Shown here piece after piece: positions 26,587-35,654 of a DNA stretch of 64,000 nt. The DNA comes from Phycisphaerae bacterium (lineage in GTDB: Bacteria; Planctomycetota; Phycisphaerae; FEN-1346; JAACEH01), in NCBI GenBank assembly GCA_012729015.1, contig JAAYDY010000107.1, positions 1 through 64,000 of the forward strand, given 5' to 3'. The stretch's first letter is position 1, and the number at the start of each line of letters is the position of its first letter. The notes under the pieces are model-generated. The model saw only the letters and a list, made by a program, of their open reading frames with translations, did no database searches and had not been told where the DNA came from. The position numbers and the translations under genes are program-made.

Positions 26587-28392
26587 ATGCAACGACCGGC
26601 ACGGATGACTGCGGCGGGATGGGCTCTGCTGCTGCTATGCGTCCTGGTCCCTGCCATGGGCAACTCGGCCATGGGTCAGGAGGCCGCACCACCGGCACCC
26701 GCCACGGGTCCGGCGTCGGCGGCCGGCGCACAGGCCGAGTCCCCTGCCGTAACCACCCCCCCACCGACGTCGCCCGATGCCGCCTCGCCCGCCGCCACCG
26801 CTGCGAAGGCCGTGCCCATGTCGCAGCGGCCCGAGACCATCGAGAAGTTCATGCAGTACTACCTCGACATGTACAGCCTGCACCTGAAGAGCCCCGACTG
26901 GATGGCCCGGGCCATGGGCGTGATCAGCCTGGCAAGGTTGGACGACCCGCGGGCGACGCAATTGCTGATGCAGACGATGCTCGGCGACAAAGAGGAGTTG
27001 GTCCGTATCTACGCGTGGGAGGCCGTTCACGGTCGGCAGGACCGCCTGTCGCCCGAGCAGCGGTACTTGTGGATCCGCACCGGTTTCGACCTGCACCGCC
27101 AGAAAGCCCTGCGCGGCGACCTGCGTCTGGCCATCGTCGGCCTGATGGAGGCGGGCGGACCGACCATCGAGAACAGGCAGGTGTTCAAGGACCTGTTCAA
27201 GAACGCCAACAGCATCAACCCGAGCGACATCCGGACGCTCCATGCCCTGGGCGACACGCTGACTCGGTGGCGCAGCGCGGAACTGATCGACTACCTGCTC
27301 GGCGCGATGAAGGACGTTGACACGGCGTACCGGGCGGAAGTGGTGCTTCGCCGCTTCGGCAATCACGCGCCGCCGGCCGTCACCCTGCGGATGGAAAGCT
27401 CGCAGACCATGTGGGCCACGACGCGCAAGCGGTGGCAGGACTTCTTCGAGGCGCAGCAGTTCAAGGAAATCCGACAGAACGAGTGTCGGCCGTACACGGG
27501 ACTGTCGAGCATCATGCCGCACGGGTGGAAGATCACCGATACGGCCGATCCGCGATGGCGCCAGGATCTGGAGCTTCGAAACTTCCACCTGGACCAGCTC
27601 GACGTGGGCCTGGTGCTGGACACGACCGCCTCGATGGGCCGCCCGCTGCACTGGGTGAAGCACGACGTGGTCAAGATGATGCGGGCGTTCGAGATGATCA
27701 GCCGCGAGCCGCGCATCGGCGTCACGCTGTACCGCGACAAGGGCGACGAGTATGTGACGCGCAGCATCCCGCTGACGGGCAGCGCGAAGTCGCTGGCGAA
27801 GTCCCTGGCGCCGCACCAGCCCAGGGGCGGCGGCGACGTGCCCGAGGCGGCCTACGAAGGGCTCGAAGAGATGATCCGCAAGCAGAAGTGGTCGCCGAGC
27901 CCGACGGCCAAGAAGGTGGTGCTGCTGATCAGCGATGCGCCGCCGCAGCAGGATTCGCTGCCGAAGATCGAGCAGCTTCTGAAGGAAGCCGTGGGCGACC
28001 GGTTCCTGTTCCACGCCATCAAGGTGCGGACGAGCAAGTATGTGGAGCGAAGTCTGAAGCTGGCAAACTACGATCCCGACCTGAAGACGTTCGACGACAT
28101 TGGCCGCTGGGGCAACGGCACGAGCGTCTGGGTGGAGTTCTGGACCCAGTCGTCCGAAGGCCGCTGGCAGGGAACCGCCCAGGCCGCCAGCAACAGCATG
28201 GCCGAACGGGTCATCTTCAGCAGCATCCTGCGTTCGGTCCTCCAGGAAGGGTATCGCGACCGGGTCGATCCGTTCATCAACGTCCTGCTGGAGTACGTGG
28301 AAGAACCGTGGCCGGAGGACCGCGACCCGTTCGACAAGGCCGGCCCATCGCGTCCCGGCGGCCCGCCCAGCAACCCGCAGATGGTCCGATAG
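26587..28392 (+). CDS. Secreted HEAT-repeat and von Willebrand factor A protein
   Basis: A 601-residue exported protein: signal peptide to about residue 31, a Pro/Ala/Thr-rich linker, HEAT-type helical repeats (about 80-290; for example A-M-G-V-I-S-L-A-R-L-D-D-P-R-A-T), then a vWA domain (about 330-520). The vWA metal site is L-V-L-D-T-T-A-S-M-G, a Ser/Thr-containing variant of D-x-S-x-S: D-T-T-A-S keeps the first Asp. The strand V-V-L-L-I-S-D-A-P-P supplies the later Asp. GGAGGA precedes the ATG. The domain suggests protein-protein binding in the periplasm. Partner unknown. Confidence 0.85.
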   Translation: MQRPARMTAAGWALLLLCVLVPAMGNSAMGQEAAPPAPATGPASAAGAQAESPAVTTPPPTSPDAASPAATAAKAVPMSQRPETIEKFMQYYLDMYSLHLKSPDWMARAMGVISLARLDDPRATQLLMQTMLGDKEELVRIYAWEAVHGRQDRLSPEQRYLWIRTGFDLHRQKALRGDLRLAIVGLMEAGGPTIENRQVFKDLFKNANSINPSDIRTLHALGDTLTRWRSAELIDYLLGAMKDVDTAYRAEVVLRRFGNHAPPAVTLRMESSQTMWATTRKRWQDFFEAQQFKEIRQNECRPYTGLSSIMPHGWKITDTADPRWRQDLELRNFHLDQLDVGLVLDTTASMGRPLHWVKHDVVKMMRAFEMISREPRIGVTLYRDKGDEYVTRSIPLTGSAKSLAKSLAPHQPRGGGDVPEAAYEGLEEMIRKQKWSPSPTAKKVVLLISDAPPQQDSLPKIEQLLKEAVGDRFLFHAIKVRTSKYVERSLKLANYDPDLKTFDDIGRWGNGTSVWVEFWTQSSEGRWQGTAQAASNSMAERVIFSSILRSVLQEGYRDRVDPFINVLLEYVEEPWPEDRDPFDKAGPSRPGGPPSNPQMVR

Positions 28393-28756
28393 CGACCCCG
28401 CAAGGGAACCGCGATCGTGCATCCCTGCCCACCGGCCGGGGCGTTTCCGGAAGAATCGCCGCAGGTTGACCTGCGTCAAGGGCCGGTGGTCGTGCTCGCC
28501 GCATCGGCCACGGCGGGTCGTGCCTGCTCTCGGCCCGGCCAGGCTGCGGCATGGCCGCGGAGCAACAATCACCCCGGCCGCGCTCTGCCGCGAGGCGTGT
28601 CACCCTTGCTGAGCCGATAGGGCAGATGTGGCGAGCGAAGGCGCCGGCATATCGGACGACCTGGAAGACGCGATTCAACAGCACGTGCCTTGCAGTGGAA
28701 CAGGTCCCCATGACGGGGGTGGCGATGCGTTGCATATCGCTTCAGGAGACTCTGAC
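28393..28756. other. Gene-free stretch before the sulfatase
   Basis: It contains the TTGAC-N4-GTCAA box at 28466-28479 and no convincing coding frame or -10/-35 pair. A ribosome binding site AGGAGA lies 8 nt before the sulfatase ATG. Confidence 0.4.
28466..28479. promoter_or_regulatory. CRP/FNR-family operator candidate
   Basis: A perfect dyad TTGAC-CTGC-GTCAA, with the half-site spacing of FNR/Dnr/CRP-type regulators. It lies about 280 bp upstream of the sulfatase. Chance occurrence is possible. Confidence 0.35.
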
Positions 28757-30235
28757 ATGCCTACGCCCAATATCGTCTACATCCTGGCTGATGACCTCGG
28801 GTACGGGGACCTTTCGTGCTATAACCCGGCATCGAGAATTCCCACGCCGCACCTCGACCGCCTGGGGTCGCAGGGCATCCGCTTCACCGACGCTCATGCG
28901 TCGTCAAGCGTCTGCACGCCGAGTCGGTACTCGATCCTCACGGGGCGATACTGCTGGCGGAGCAGTTTGCGGCGCAGTGTCCTGTGGCCATGGGATGGGC
29001 CGCTGATCGAGCCCGGTCGCCCCACGGTCGCCGGACTGCTGCGAGACCATGGTTATCGTACGGCCTGCATCGGCAAATGGCACCTCGGGTGGCAATGGGT
29101 GACCCATGAAGGCCGACCGCTGGAGGTTGGCGTCGGCCCCGGCGACTACGCGGGCGATCATCGCCGCGATCTGGCCCGCCAAGTCGACTTCACGCGGCCC
29201 CTTCGCGGGGGCCCGGTTGACCATGGGTTCGATACCCACTTCGGGATCGACGTGCCGAACTTCCCGCCCTATGCCTGGTTTGAACAGGACCGGCTGACGG
29301 CGCTGCCGACGGAGTGGAAGCCAGACGCGATGTTCGGCTTCCCCGGACCGATGGTGGCGGAGTGGTCGCTCGAGGCCGTGATGCCGGAGATCACCCGCCG
29401 GGCAGTCCGGCACATCGAGCAGGCGGACGAGGAGCCCTTCTTCCTCTACTTCGCCCTGACGGCCCCGCACACGCCTGTCGTGCCGACCGCTGAGTTTCGC
29501 GGTCGCAGCCGGGCGGGCGTTTACGGCGATTTCGTCTGCCAGGTCGACGACGCCGTCGGGCAGGTCATGGCAGCGCTGGAGCGACGGGGTATCGCGAAGA
29601 ATACCGTGCTCATCTTCACGAGCGACAACGGGCCGGAGCAGTTGCACCTGCACTACCAGGGGGCCTATGATCGGGCTCGGGAATTCCGCCACTACAGCAT
29701 GGCCCACCTGCGAGGAGCGAAACGCGATACGTGGGAGGGCGGTCATCGCGTGCCACTGATCGTCCGCTGGCCCGAGTCAACGCCCACTGGAACCACGTGC
29801 AGTCGCCCCGTGGAGCTTGGCGACTTCATGGCCACCTGCGCCGACCTGATCGGGGCGAAGCTACCTCCAGGGGCCGGTTCGGACGGAGTGAGCATGCTCC
29901 CCCTGATCGAAGGCCGCTTCGACGCCCCAGGTCGCGAGGTGCTGGTCCATCATAGCTGCGATGGCCGCTTTGCCCTCCGCCGCGGCGACTGGGTCTTCAT
30001 TGACGGCCCCTCCGGCGGAGACGTGGCAGAGCCCGACTGGCTGCGCGAGGAGCGTGGCTATGTGGCTCACGCGGAGCCGGGCGAGTTGTTCAACTTGAAA
30101 GATGACCCTTCGGAGCGCGTCAACCAGTACCGCGAGCGGTCCGATCTGGTCAGCCAGATGCGCGCCCTGCTTCAAGGCGTCAAGGGGTCCGATGCTGCGG
30201 CCTTGGAGCGGATGGCCGGTCCCTCGTCAGAGTAG
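28757..30235 (+). CDS. Arylsulfatase-type sulfatase
   Basis: A 492-residue formylglycine-dependent sulfatase. The N-terminus binds calcium through I-V-Y-I-L-A-D-D-L-G. The maturation motif C-T-P-S-R is at residues 53-57 (TGC codon at 28913) followed by L-T-G-R. The other active-site blocks are G-K-W-H-L-G, A-L-T-A-P-H-T-P and F-T-S-D-N-G-P-E. The ATG at 28757 has AGGAGA 8 nt upstream, and the protein starts straight into the fold with no signal peptide, which is unusual for a sulfatase that needs an exported substrate. It may act in the cytoplasm on imported sulfated sugars. No dedicated maturase of the anSME type was recognised. Confidence 0.92.
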   Translation: MPTPNIVYILADDLGYGDLSCYNPASRIPTPHLDRLGSQGIRFTDAHASSSVCTPSRYSILTGRYCWRSSLRRSVLWPWDGPLIEPGRPTVAGLLRDHGYRTACIGKWHLGWQWVTHEGRPLEVGVGPGDYAGDHRRDLARQVDFTRPLRGGPVDHGFDTHFGIDVPNFPPYAWFEQDRLTALPTEWKPDAMFGFPGPMVAEWSLEAVMPEITRRAVRHIEQADEEPFFLYFALTAPHTPVVPTAEFRGRSRAGVYGDFVCQVDDAVGQVMAALERRGIAKNTVLIFTSDNGPEQLHLHYQGAYDRAREFRHYSMAHLRGAKRDTWEGGHRVPLIVRWPESTPTGTTCSRPVELGDFMATCADLIGAKLPPGAGSDGVSMLPLIEGRFDAPGREVLVHHSCDGRFALRRGDWVFIDGPSGGDVAEPDWLREERGYVAHAEPGELFNLKDDPSERVNQYRERSDLVSQMRALLQGVKGSDAAALERMAGPSSE

Positions 30236-30382
30236 GCCCCAAGCTCGAAGGCGTACGCGATTGCCCTGCACGATTATGGCGGCGTGCGGCACACTCCAAA
30301 CCTTGACAGTCGCTTCTCTGGCAGCTATGAATGCGTGTGCCGCTTCGGCGCACGGGCAAGACGCGACGCGAAGGCCCCCAGG

Positions 30383-31531
30383 ATGCGAGAGGGTCATTTG
30401 AAAGAGCTTACGTTCAGCAATGAGGGTGTGCCCGCCGAGTTCCTCACCCGCATCGACGAACGCTTCCGGCCAGTCTGGCTGGACAAGCCGCCGGAGTACC
30501 AGCGAGCTCTGGCACAGTACTTCCTGCCCCGCAAATCGAAGAAACCCATCCTGTGCCCCACCCGGCCGCGCGTGCTGAAGTGGTACTGCCCGTTCGCCCA
30601 CCAGAAGGCGTTTCCGAGCGGCCATCGGTATTGCATCAACGTGTATACCGGCTGCACCCACGCGTGCGAGTACTGCTACGCCGCCTCCTACGAGCCCGCG
30701 GCGCCGTCGGTCAAGCGGCAGTTCGCCAGGATGCTGTCGATGGACCTGCTGGACCTGGACGCCTGCGACGTACCGCCTGCACCGGTCCATCTCTCCAACA
30801 GCACCGACCCCTTTCAGCCATTGGAAGACGAGGCCGGTCACACGCGGCTAGCCCTTGAGAGCCTGCTCGGGCGACGCCATCGCTTCACCACCGTCGTCAT
30901 CCTGACCAAGAACCCCAAGCGGATCGTCGATCTTGGCTGTTGCGACCTCCTGCGGCGGCTTGGCCGACTCCGGCAAGACCATCCCCGGCGTAATGAGTTC
31001 GAGCAAACCGGGCGGCCAGCAGTTCTTGTGGAGGTCAGCCTTGCTTTCTGGCGCGAGGACGCGCGGCGGCTGTACGACCCAGGCGCACCGTCGGTTGATG
31101 ATCGCATCGAAGGGCTTCGAGGTTTGCGCGACGCCGGCATCCCCCTGGTGCTGCGGATTGATCCTCTGTTTCCTCGCGAGCCCCTCGGCAGTCGGGCCGG
31201 CATCTACTCCGACTATGGCCTGGTCACTCCCCAGACGCCCGAAGACCTGGAGCGACTGGTGTGCCTGGCCCAAGAACTCAGCGTGCAGCACGTCGTCTAC
31301 TCACCCGCCAAGATCGTTCAACCGCGCGGGCGACAGCTTTCGCCGGTGATGCAGGCCATGCGAAGGGTCTACCAGAACATCTCCGCTCCTCAGCGACCGG
31401 TCTTCCGCGGTGGCAGTTGGCGATTGCCGCCCGATCTCCTGGATGCCGTCACCTCTCCCCTGAGAGAGATGTGCCGCCGCCACGGCATCCGCGCCAAGTG
31501 CTGCATGCAGAACCTGATCGAGACGCCGTGA
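30383..31531 (+). CDS. Radical SAM protein, SplB/COG1533 type
   Basis: A 382-residue radical SAM enzyme. The [4Fe-4S] motif is C91-T-H-A-C95-E-Y-C98, inside the family signature Y-T-G-C-x-H-x-C-x-Y-C-Y-A of COG1533 (spore photoproduct lyase-like, SplB). It is followed by L-S-N-S-T-D-P-F-Q-P and T-K-N-P. A second group of cysteines near the C-terminus (C-R-R-H-G-I-R-A-K-C-C-M) may bind another cluster or zinc. The function of this COG1533 subgroup is not established; it is not the sulfatase-maturase family. The ATG at 30383 lacks a strong ribosome binding site, and a TTG at 30398 has GAGAGGG nearby. Confidence 0.85.
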   Translation: MREGHLKELTFSNEGVPAEFLTRIDERFRPVWLDKPPEYQRALAQYFLPRKSKKPILCPTRPRVLKWYCPFAHQKAFPSGHRYCINVYTGCTHACEYCYAASYEPAAPSVKRQFARMLSMDLLDLDACDVPPAPVHLSNSTDPFQPLEDEAGHTRLALESLLGRRHRFTTVVILTKNPKRIVDLGCCDLLRRLGRLRQDHPRRNEFEQTGRPAVLVEVSLAFWREDARRLYDPGAPSVDDRIEGLRGLRDAGIPLVLRIDPLFPREPLGSRAGIYSDYGLVTPQTPEDLERLVCLAQELSVQHVVYSPAKIVQPRGRQLSPVMQAMRRVYQNISAPQRPVFRGGSWRLPPDLLDAVTSPLREMCRRHGIRAKCCMQNLIETP

Positions 31532-31645
31532 TGTCGGCGGTCCGTTGCCCGCGTGTTTCACCCGACAGCGAGACCGCTTGCGCCGGAGCCCCGTTGTGAT
31601 AGTGGGTTGCATGAACCCCAAGGCCTGACCCGTCCGTACCGGGTG

Positions 31646-32647
31646 CTATGCCAGCCGCGAGGGGGAACGTCCGAGGGCGAGGTGGATGGCGTCGAGCACC
31701 TGGCGTCGGGCTTCGGCCATCGGCACACGGAGCCGGCAACCGGCGGCGCGGGCGTGCCCGCCGCCGCCGAACGCGGCCGCCACCTGCGCGACGTCCACGA
31801 GCCGTTTCGAGCGCAGGCTGACGCGAATGCCGCCGTCGGGCTCCTCGACGAACAGCAGCCCGACGATCACGCCGGCGGTCCGCTGGCACTCGTCGATGAT
31901 GTTCTCGGTATCGGCGGCCACGGCTCCGCTGCGGGCGAACATCTCGGGCGTCAGCCAGAACCAGGCCACGTCGCCTTCCGGGTTCGTCGTCAGCGTGGCC
32001 AGGGCCTCGCGAATCAGGGCCATCTTGGCGGGGGATTCGCTCTGGAAGAGTTCCTCGTAGATCGGCGCCGGCTCGACGCCGAGGTCCATGAGCCGCGCCG
32101 CCATGCGGAACACTTCGGGCGTCACGTTGGAGAACCGCAGCCAACCCGTATCGCTGACGAGCGAGACGAAGAGTGCCTTGGCCATGGTCGGCGTGATGAG
32201 CGCGTCATGGCATTCCAGGAGCCGCAGGACAATCTGGCCTGCCGCCGCGGCGGCCTCGTCCACCAGTTCCTGGTGCTTCAGGGCGTCGCGGGTCTTGTGA
32301 TGATCGATGACCAGGAGCCGCCCTTCGTGCCGCTCGATCAGATCGCGCAGGCCGTTGAGTTGCCCCCACGTGCAGGTGTCCACCACGAGCACCAGGTCCC
32401 ACTGCCCCCCGACGGCCTCGGCGGTCGTCGTTCGGCCAAGGACCTCGAACTGGTCGAATCCGGGAATGCATCGATACTTCAGCCCCGGCTCGCTGGGCAG
32501 GACGACGCGCACGGTCTTGCCCTGTCGCCGCATATGCTCGGCCAGAGCGGCCAGCGAGCCCATGCCGTCGCCGTCGGGCTTGACGTGGGTGGTCATAAGG
32601 ATGCGTTGCGCTTCGCCGATCATCCGCCAGGCGCGATCGTAGGGCAT
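31646..32647 (-). CDS. nrnA: DHH phosphoesterase, nanoRNase/pAp phosphatase NrnA
   Basis: NrnA degrades short RNA oligomers and 3'-phosphoadenosine 5'-phosphate. The 333-residue protein has the DHH-family metal motifs: H-V-K-P-D-G-D-G-M-G-S (residues about 21-31), V-V-D-T-C, V-I-D-H-H-K-T (about 114-120), and the DHHA1 substrate loop G-G-G-G-H-A-R-A-A-G near residue 298. The protein lies downstream of the ferredoxin and NifU-domain genes in the same direction (105 bp gap). GGAGAGG precedes the ATG. The pAp activity is known for the family; the sequence cannot separate it from c-di-AMP/pApA hydrolase activity. Confidence 0.9.
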   Translation of the reverse strand: MPYDRAWRMIGEAQRILMTTHVKPDGDGMGSLAALAEHMRRQGKTVRVVLPSEPGLKYRCIPGFDQFEVLGRTTTAEAVGGQWDLVLVVDTCTWGQLNGLRDLIERHEGRLLVIDHHKTRDALKHQELVDEAAAAAGQIVLRLLECHDALITPTMAKALFVSLVSDTGWLRFSNVTPEVFRMAARLMDLGVEPAPIYEELFQSESPAKMALIREALATLTTNPEGDVAWFWLTPEMFARSGAVAADTENIIDECQRTAGVIVGLLFVEEPDGGIRVSLRSKRLVDVAQVAAAFGGGGHARAAGCRLRVPMAEARRQVLDAIHLALGRSPSRLA

Positions 32648-32752
32648 GGGAGCCTCTCCGGGTTGCCGCCCGGGGCCGATGGTCCCGCGCGGCGCAAAAT
32701 CGGGGCCCGACGTTCTGCGCCGGGCCCTCGCGTCAACTCATCACACGGCCGC

Positions 32753-32926
32753 TCAGGCGCCGGGCTTGATGCACTCGACCGGGCACACCTCGGCGCACGC
32801 GCCGCACTCGGTGCACTTCTCGGGGTCGATCACGTACTTGTCCGGGCCCTGGCTGATGGCTTCCACCGGGCACTCCGGTTCGCACGTTCCGCAACTGACG
32901 CAATCGTCGCCAATGACGTATGCCAC
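32753..32926 (-). CDS. 2x[4Fe-4S] ferredoxin
   Basis: A 57-residue low-potential electron carrier. Two C-x2-C-x2-C-x3-C-P motifs (C9, C12, C15, C19 and C38, C41, C44, C48) each hold a [4Fe-4S] cluster, with an extra Cys52. It begins M-A-Y-V-I-G-D-D, typical of clostridial-type ferredoxins. The start is GTG with AAAGGAGA 5 nt upstream, a strong site. It sits 53 bp after the NifU-domain gene and before nrnA, probably one operon. The presence of this protein suggests anaerobic or low-oxygen metabolism, though that is an inference. Confidence 0.93.
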   Translation of the reverse strand: MAYVIGDDCVSCGTCEPECPVEAISQGPDKYVIDPEKCTECGACAEVCPVECIKPGA

Positions 32927-32979
32927 GAAAGTCTCCTTTCCGATTCGGGGTTCTCACCCATCCACACAAAAAAGACCGG

Positions 32980-33204
32980 TTATCCTACGTTGACCACTTG
33001 TTTGACGCCCGGGACAACTTCCTTCAGCTTCCGCTCGACGCCCATCTGGAGGGTCATCTTGGCCCCCGGGCAGCCGGCACAGGCCCCGCGCAGACGCACC
33101 TTCACGATGCCGTCCTGCCCCACGTCGACCAGTTCGATGTCGCCGCCGTCGGCCTGTAGATACGGGCGGATTTCGTCGATGACGGCCTGAACTTGCTCTT
33201 TCAT
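32980..33204 (-). CDS. NifU C-terminal-domain iron-sulfur scaffold
   Basis: A 74-residue stand-alone NifU C-terminal domain (Nfu). The C-x-x-C pair is C42 and C45 in [10 protein letters not shown]; the family opening [18 protein letters not shown] is intact. Two such domains bridge a [4Fe-4S] cluster and pass it to target proteins such as the ferredoxin encoded next. The frame is open much further upstream, but that part runs through palindromic repeats. GGAGA 5 nt before the ATG at 33204 sets the start. Confidence 0.93.
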   Translation of the reverse strand: MKEQVQAVIDEIRPYLQADGGDIELVDVGQDGIVKVRLRGACAGCPGAKMTLQMGVERKLKEVVPGVKQVVNVG

Positions 33205-33274
33205 CAGAGTCTCCTGTCTATCCCTGCTCGGCGGACGACCAGACGAAGTCCGCCAGTCGAACTCAACGCACCGT

Positions 33275-33302
33275 ATTATACGGCCGCGCCGCCGGAAGTC
33301 CA
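33275..33302 (-). promoter_or_regulatory. Promoter of the NifU-ferredoxin-nrnA operon
   Basis: TGGACT and a perfect TATAAT, 16 bp apart on the minus strand, about 70 bp before the NifU-domain start. Confidence 0.55.
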
Positions 33303-33367
33303 CCCCCCGCCCGCCTCGATTTCGATCCTTCTCCAGACCGCTGGTACTCGAAGCCTTCCCACCATGG

Positions 33368-33469
33368 CACGGGCAGGATGCCCGTGAGTCGCAGGGCCAT
33401 CCTGGCCCTGCACAACGCAGTCCATCCACGGGCAAGATGCCCGTGGGACGCATGGGCAGGATGCCCATG
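33368..33469. repeat. Cluster of four REP-like palindromes
   Basis: Four 19-base inverted repeats in 102 bp: CACGGGCA-GGA-TGCCCGTG (33368-33386), CAGGGCCA-TCC-TGGCCCTG (33392-33410), CACGGGCA-AGA-TGCCCGTG (33427-33445) and CATGGGCA-GGA-TGCCCATG (33451-33469). Each has 8-base perfect arms and a 3-base loop. They lie between the ribF 3' end and the NifU promoter. Confidence 0.85.
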
Positions 33470-33490
33470 CCACGATGCAGGGTTGCGGGA

Positions 33491-34423
33491 CTAGATCGCC
33501 TGCCCCAGCACGGCATGCACGGCGCGGCAATCGTCGCCAATCTGGCGGCTCAGCGCGCGGCCGTCGGTGAACGTCCGCTGCTCCCGCAGGCGGGCGACGA
33601 ACTGCAACCGCACCTCCTGATCGTATGCCTGCCCCTCGAAGTCCAGAAGAAACGCCTCGACCACCGACCGGTCAAGGTCGTGAAACGTCGGTGCGCGACC
33701 GACGCTGATCGCCGCGGCAAACGTTCCCGACGGGAGCACCGCGCGGCCGGCATAGACTCCGTCGCCGGGAACCAGGAAATCTCCGCCGGCAATGTTGATG
33801 GTCGGGTAGCCCAGACCGCGGCCACGACCGTGACCGTGGGCCACGACGCCGTCGAACTCGAACGGGCGGCCGAGCATCTTCATCGCGTCGCCGACGGCGC
33901 CGGCGCGCACCGCCTCGCGAATGCGCGTGCTGCTGATGGGCCTGTCACCGAACGTAACCGCCTCCGCAATGCGCACCGAAAACCCGTGTTCGGCTCCCAT
34001 GCGGCGGAGCATCGCCTCGTCGCCGCGCTGTCGGCAACCGAAACGGAAATCGTGCCCCTCGACGATCAAGGCGGCGCCTATCCCGTCCACGATCACGCGT
34101 CGCACGAACGTCTCAGCATCGAGGCCGAGAATCTCGTGTCCGTCCTGTGGACAGACGACGACATCAATGCCCGCCCCCTCGAGCAGATCGAGTTTCTGCC
34201 GAAAACCGAGAATCCGAGGCGGGGCCTTCTCGGGATGCAGGATGGCGGCCGGATGGGGCTCGAACGTGAACACCGCCGCGGGCGCCCCGGCGTCCCGTGC
34301 CGCCGCAACGGCCTCAGACAGAATGCGCCTGTGCCCCAGGTGCACGCCGTCGAAGTTGCCCACCGCCAGGGCGGCGCCGGCGTACTGCCCACGAAGAAGA
34401 TTGCAGTCTCGAATCAGTTCCAT
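33491..34423 (-). CDS. ribF: Bifunctional riboflavin kinase/FAD synthetase
   Basis: RibF phosphorylates riboflavin to FMN and adenylates FMN to FAD. The 310-residue protein has an N-terminal nucleotidyltransferase domain: [10 protein letters not shown] (22-31), F-T-F-E-P-H-P and I-S-S-T-R-I-R-E. Its C-terminal riboflavin kinase domain has [18 protein letters not shown] and S-V-G-x-A-P-T-F. Length is typical. No Shine-Dalgarno box is seen before the ATG at 34423. Confidence 0.95.
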   Translation of the reverse strand: MELIRDCNLLRGQYAGAALAVGNFDGVHLGHRRILSEAVAAARDAGAPAAVFTFEPHPAAILHPEKAPPRILGFRQKLDLLEGAGIDVVVCPQDGHEILGLDAETFVRRVIVDGIGAALIVEGHDFRFGCRQRGDEAMLRRMGAEHGFSVRIAEAVTFGDRPISSTRIREAVRAGAVGDAMKMLGRPFEFDGVVAHGHGRGRGLGYPTINIAGGDFLVPGDGVYAGRAVLPSGTFAAAISVGRAPTFHDLDRSVVEAFLLDFEGQAYDQEVRLQFVARLREQRTFTDGRALSRQIGDDCRAVHAVLGQAI

Positions 34424-34565
34424 GGAGAGATCACGCCGGCCGGGCGCCGGACAACGGACCGCCGGGTCCGGCCCAGGAACGGCCGCGCGGCGTCCCACGG
34501 TCCCGGCAACACGTGCGGGCCGCAACGGCGGCACCCTGCCCCTGCGGCCCGCCGATCTGCCAACA

Positions 34566-35474
34566 TCACACCTTGGCCCACGCTTCGTTCATGGCGCGTT
34601 TGGCATTGGCCAGGACAATCTCGCTGTTCTCGCCCGGCAGGGGCTTCACCTCGAACGAGACGACCGGCTGCTTGCCCTCGCCCAGGAAGCCGATCTCGAA
34701 GAGCATTCGCAGCCACTCGGTCAGTTCCTTCACGCCGTTGGGGCTGCCGGGCAGACCGAACCGCGGGTGCTGGTCGCCCCAGGCCGGATTGTTCTTGTCG
34801 GCCGTGTAGCAGTTGCCCAAGTGAGCGTGGACCAGGTAGTCCTTCACGGGCCTCAACGCCTCGGCCGGGCCTTCGCCCAGGAGCGGCGCGTGAGACAGGT
34901 CCACCATGAGGCCGAAGTTCTCACGGTCCACTTGCTGGGCAAGTTTCGCGGCCTGCTTGCTCTTGCCGACCAGGGCGCACTTGTCCACGTCGGTGTCGAA
35001 CGTCTCGAGCGTGATGCCGAGTTTCTTCCTGGCAGCCGCATCGCAAAGCTCCTGGAGGCTTTTGACGCAGGCCTTCCAGGCGTCGTCAAACGTCGCGCCC
35101 TCTTCCAGCCTGCCGGCCAGGAACGCCATGCGATCCGAGCCCATTTCCTGGCACAGATCCAGTTCCTTCGTCAGCACCGAAACGGCCTCTTCGCGCTTCG
35201 CGCCGTCCACGCTGTTGATGTTCAGCTTGCCGCCGAGGACCACGGGCTGTGCCGCATGGCACACGGTCATGCCCGACTGGTCGAGCATGGCCTTCGCCTT
35301 GCGACGAGTCTCGACGTCCAGAATCCGCATCAGCTCGATGGCTGTAAAATACTCGTCCTTGCAGGAGGCCTCGACGCTCTCCAGGACCACCTTGTTGTCC
35401 TGCTTCATTGCAGCCGGGTAGGCCATGAAGTGGACAAATCCCATCTTCAGGTACTTGTACATGGACTCTTGCAT
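34566..35474 (-). CDS. Sugar phosphate isomerase/epimerase-like TIM-barrel protein
   Basis: A 302-residue cytosolic protein of the xylose isomerase-like TIM barrel superfamily (AP endonuclease family 2 fold). Metal-site residues of the superfamily are visible: E in I-T-L-E-T-F-D, D and H in M-V-D-L-S-H-A, H-A-H-L-G-N-C, and E in V-S-F-E-V-K-P. AGGAAGGG lies about 10 nt before the ATG at 35474. The substrate is unknown; a role in sugar or sugar-acid isomerisation is inferred from the family and the many glycan genes around. Confidence 0.8.
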   Translation of the reverse strand: MQESMYKYLKMGFVHFMAYPAAMKQDNKVVLESVEASCKDEYFTAIELMRILDVETRRKAKAMLDQSGMTVCHAAQPVVLGGKLNINSVDGAKREEAVSVLTKELDLCQEMGSDRMAFLAGRLEEGATFDDAWKACVKSLQELCDAAARKKLGITLETFDTDVDKCALVGKSKQAAKLAQQVDRENFGLMVDLSHAPLLGEGPAEALRPVKDYLVHAHLGNCYTADKNNPAWGDQHPRFGLPGSPNGVKELTEWLRMLFEIGFLGEGKQPVVSFEVKPLPGENSEIVLANAKRAMNEAWAKV

Positions 35475-35619
35475 GATGGTGTTTCCCTTCCTCTCGACAG
35501 AAGACCAAAACGAATGCAACGGGGTCGCCTCATGAGTCGATCAGTGTACCACGCTCCCCCGCCCCCTGCAACCGTCGTGGCCCGGCTTTTCTCGCCTCGT
35601 CACCTCGGCGGGACGCGCC

Positions 35620-35648
35620 TTGCCGTCGCGGGAGCCGTCGGCTATAAC
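35620..35648 (+). promoter_or_regulatory. Leaderless promoter of the TMTC-like gene
   Basis: TTGCCG and TATAAC separated by 17 bp. The -10 box ends 6 nt before the ATG at 35655, and no ribosome binding site is present. Confidence 0.6.
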
Positions 35649-35654
35649 ATGGTC

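Noticed and set aside
30383..31531. Sulfatase maturase (anSME) for the adjacent sulfatase
   Set aside because: The cluster motif context Y-T-G-C-T-H-A-C-E-Y-C-Y-A is that of SplB/COG1533 and lacks the SPASM-type layout.
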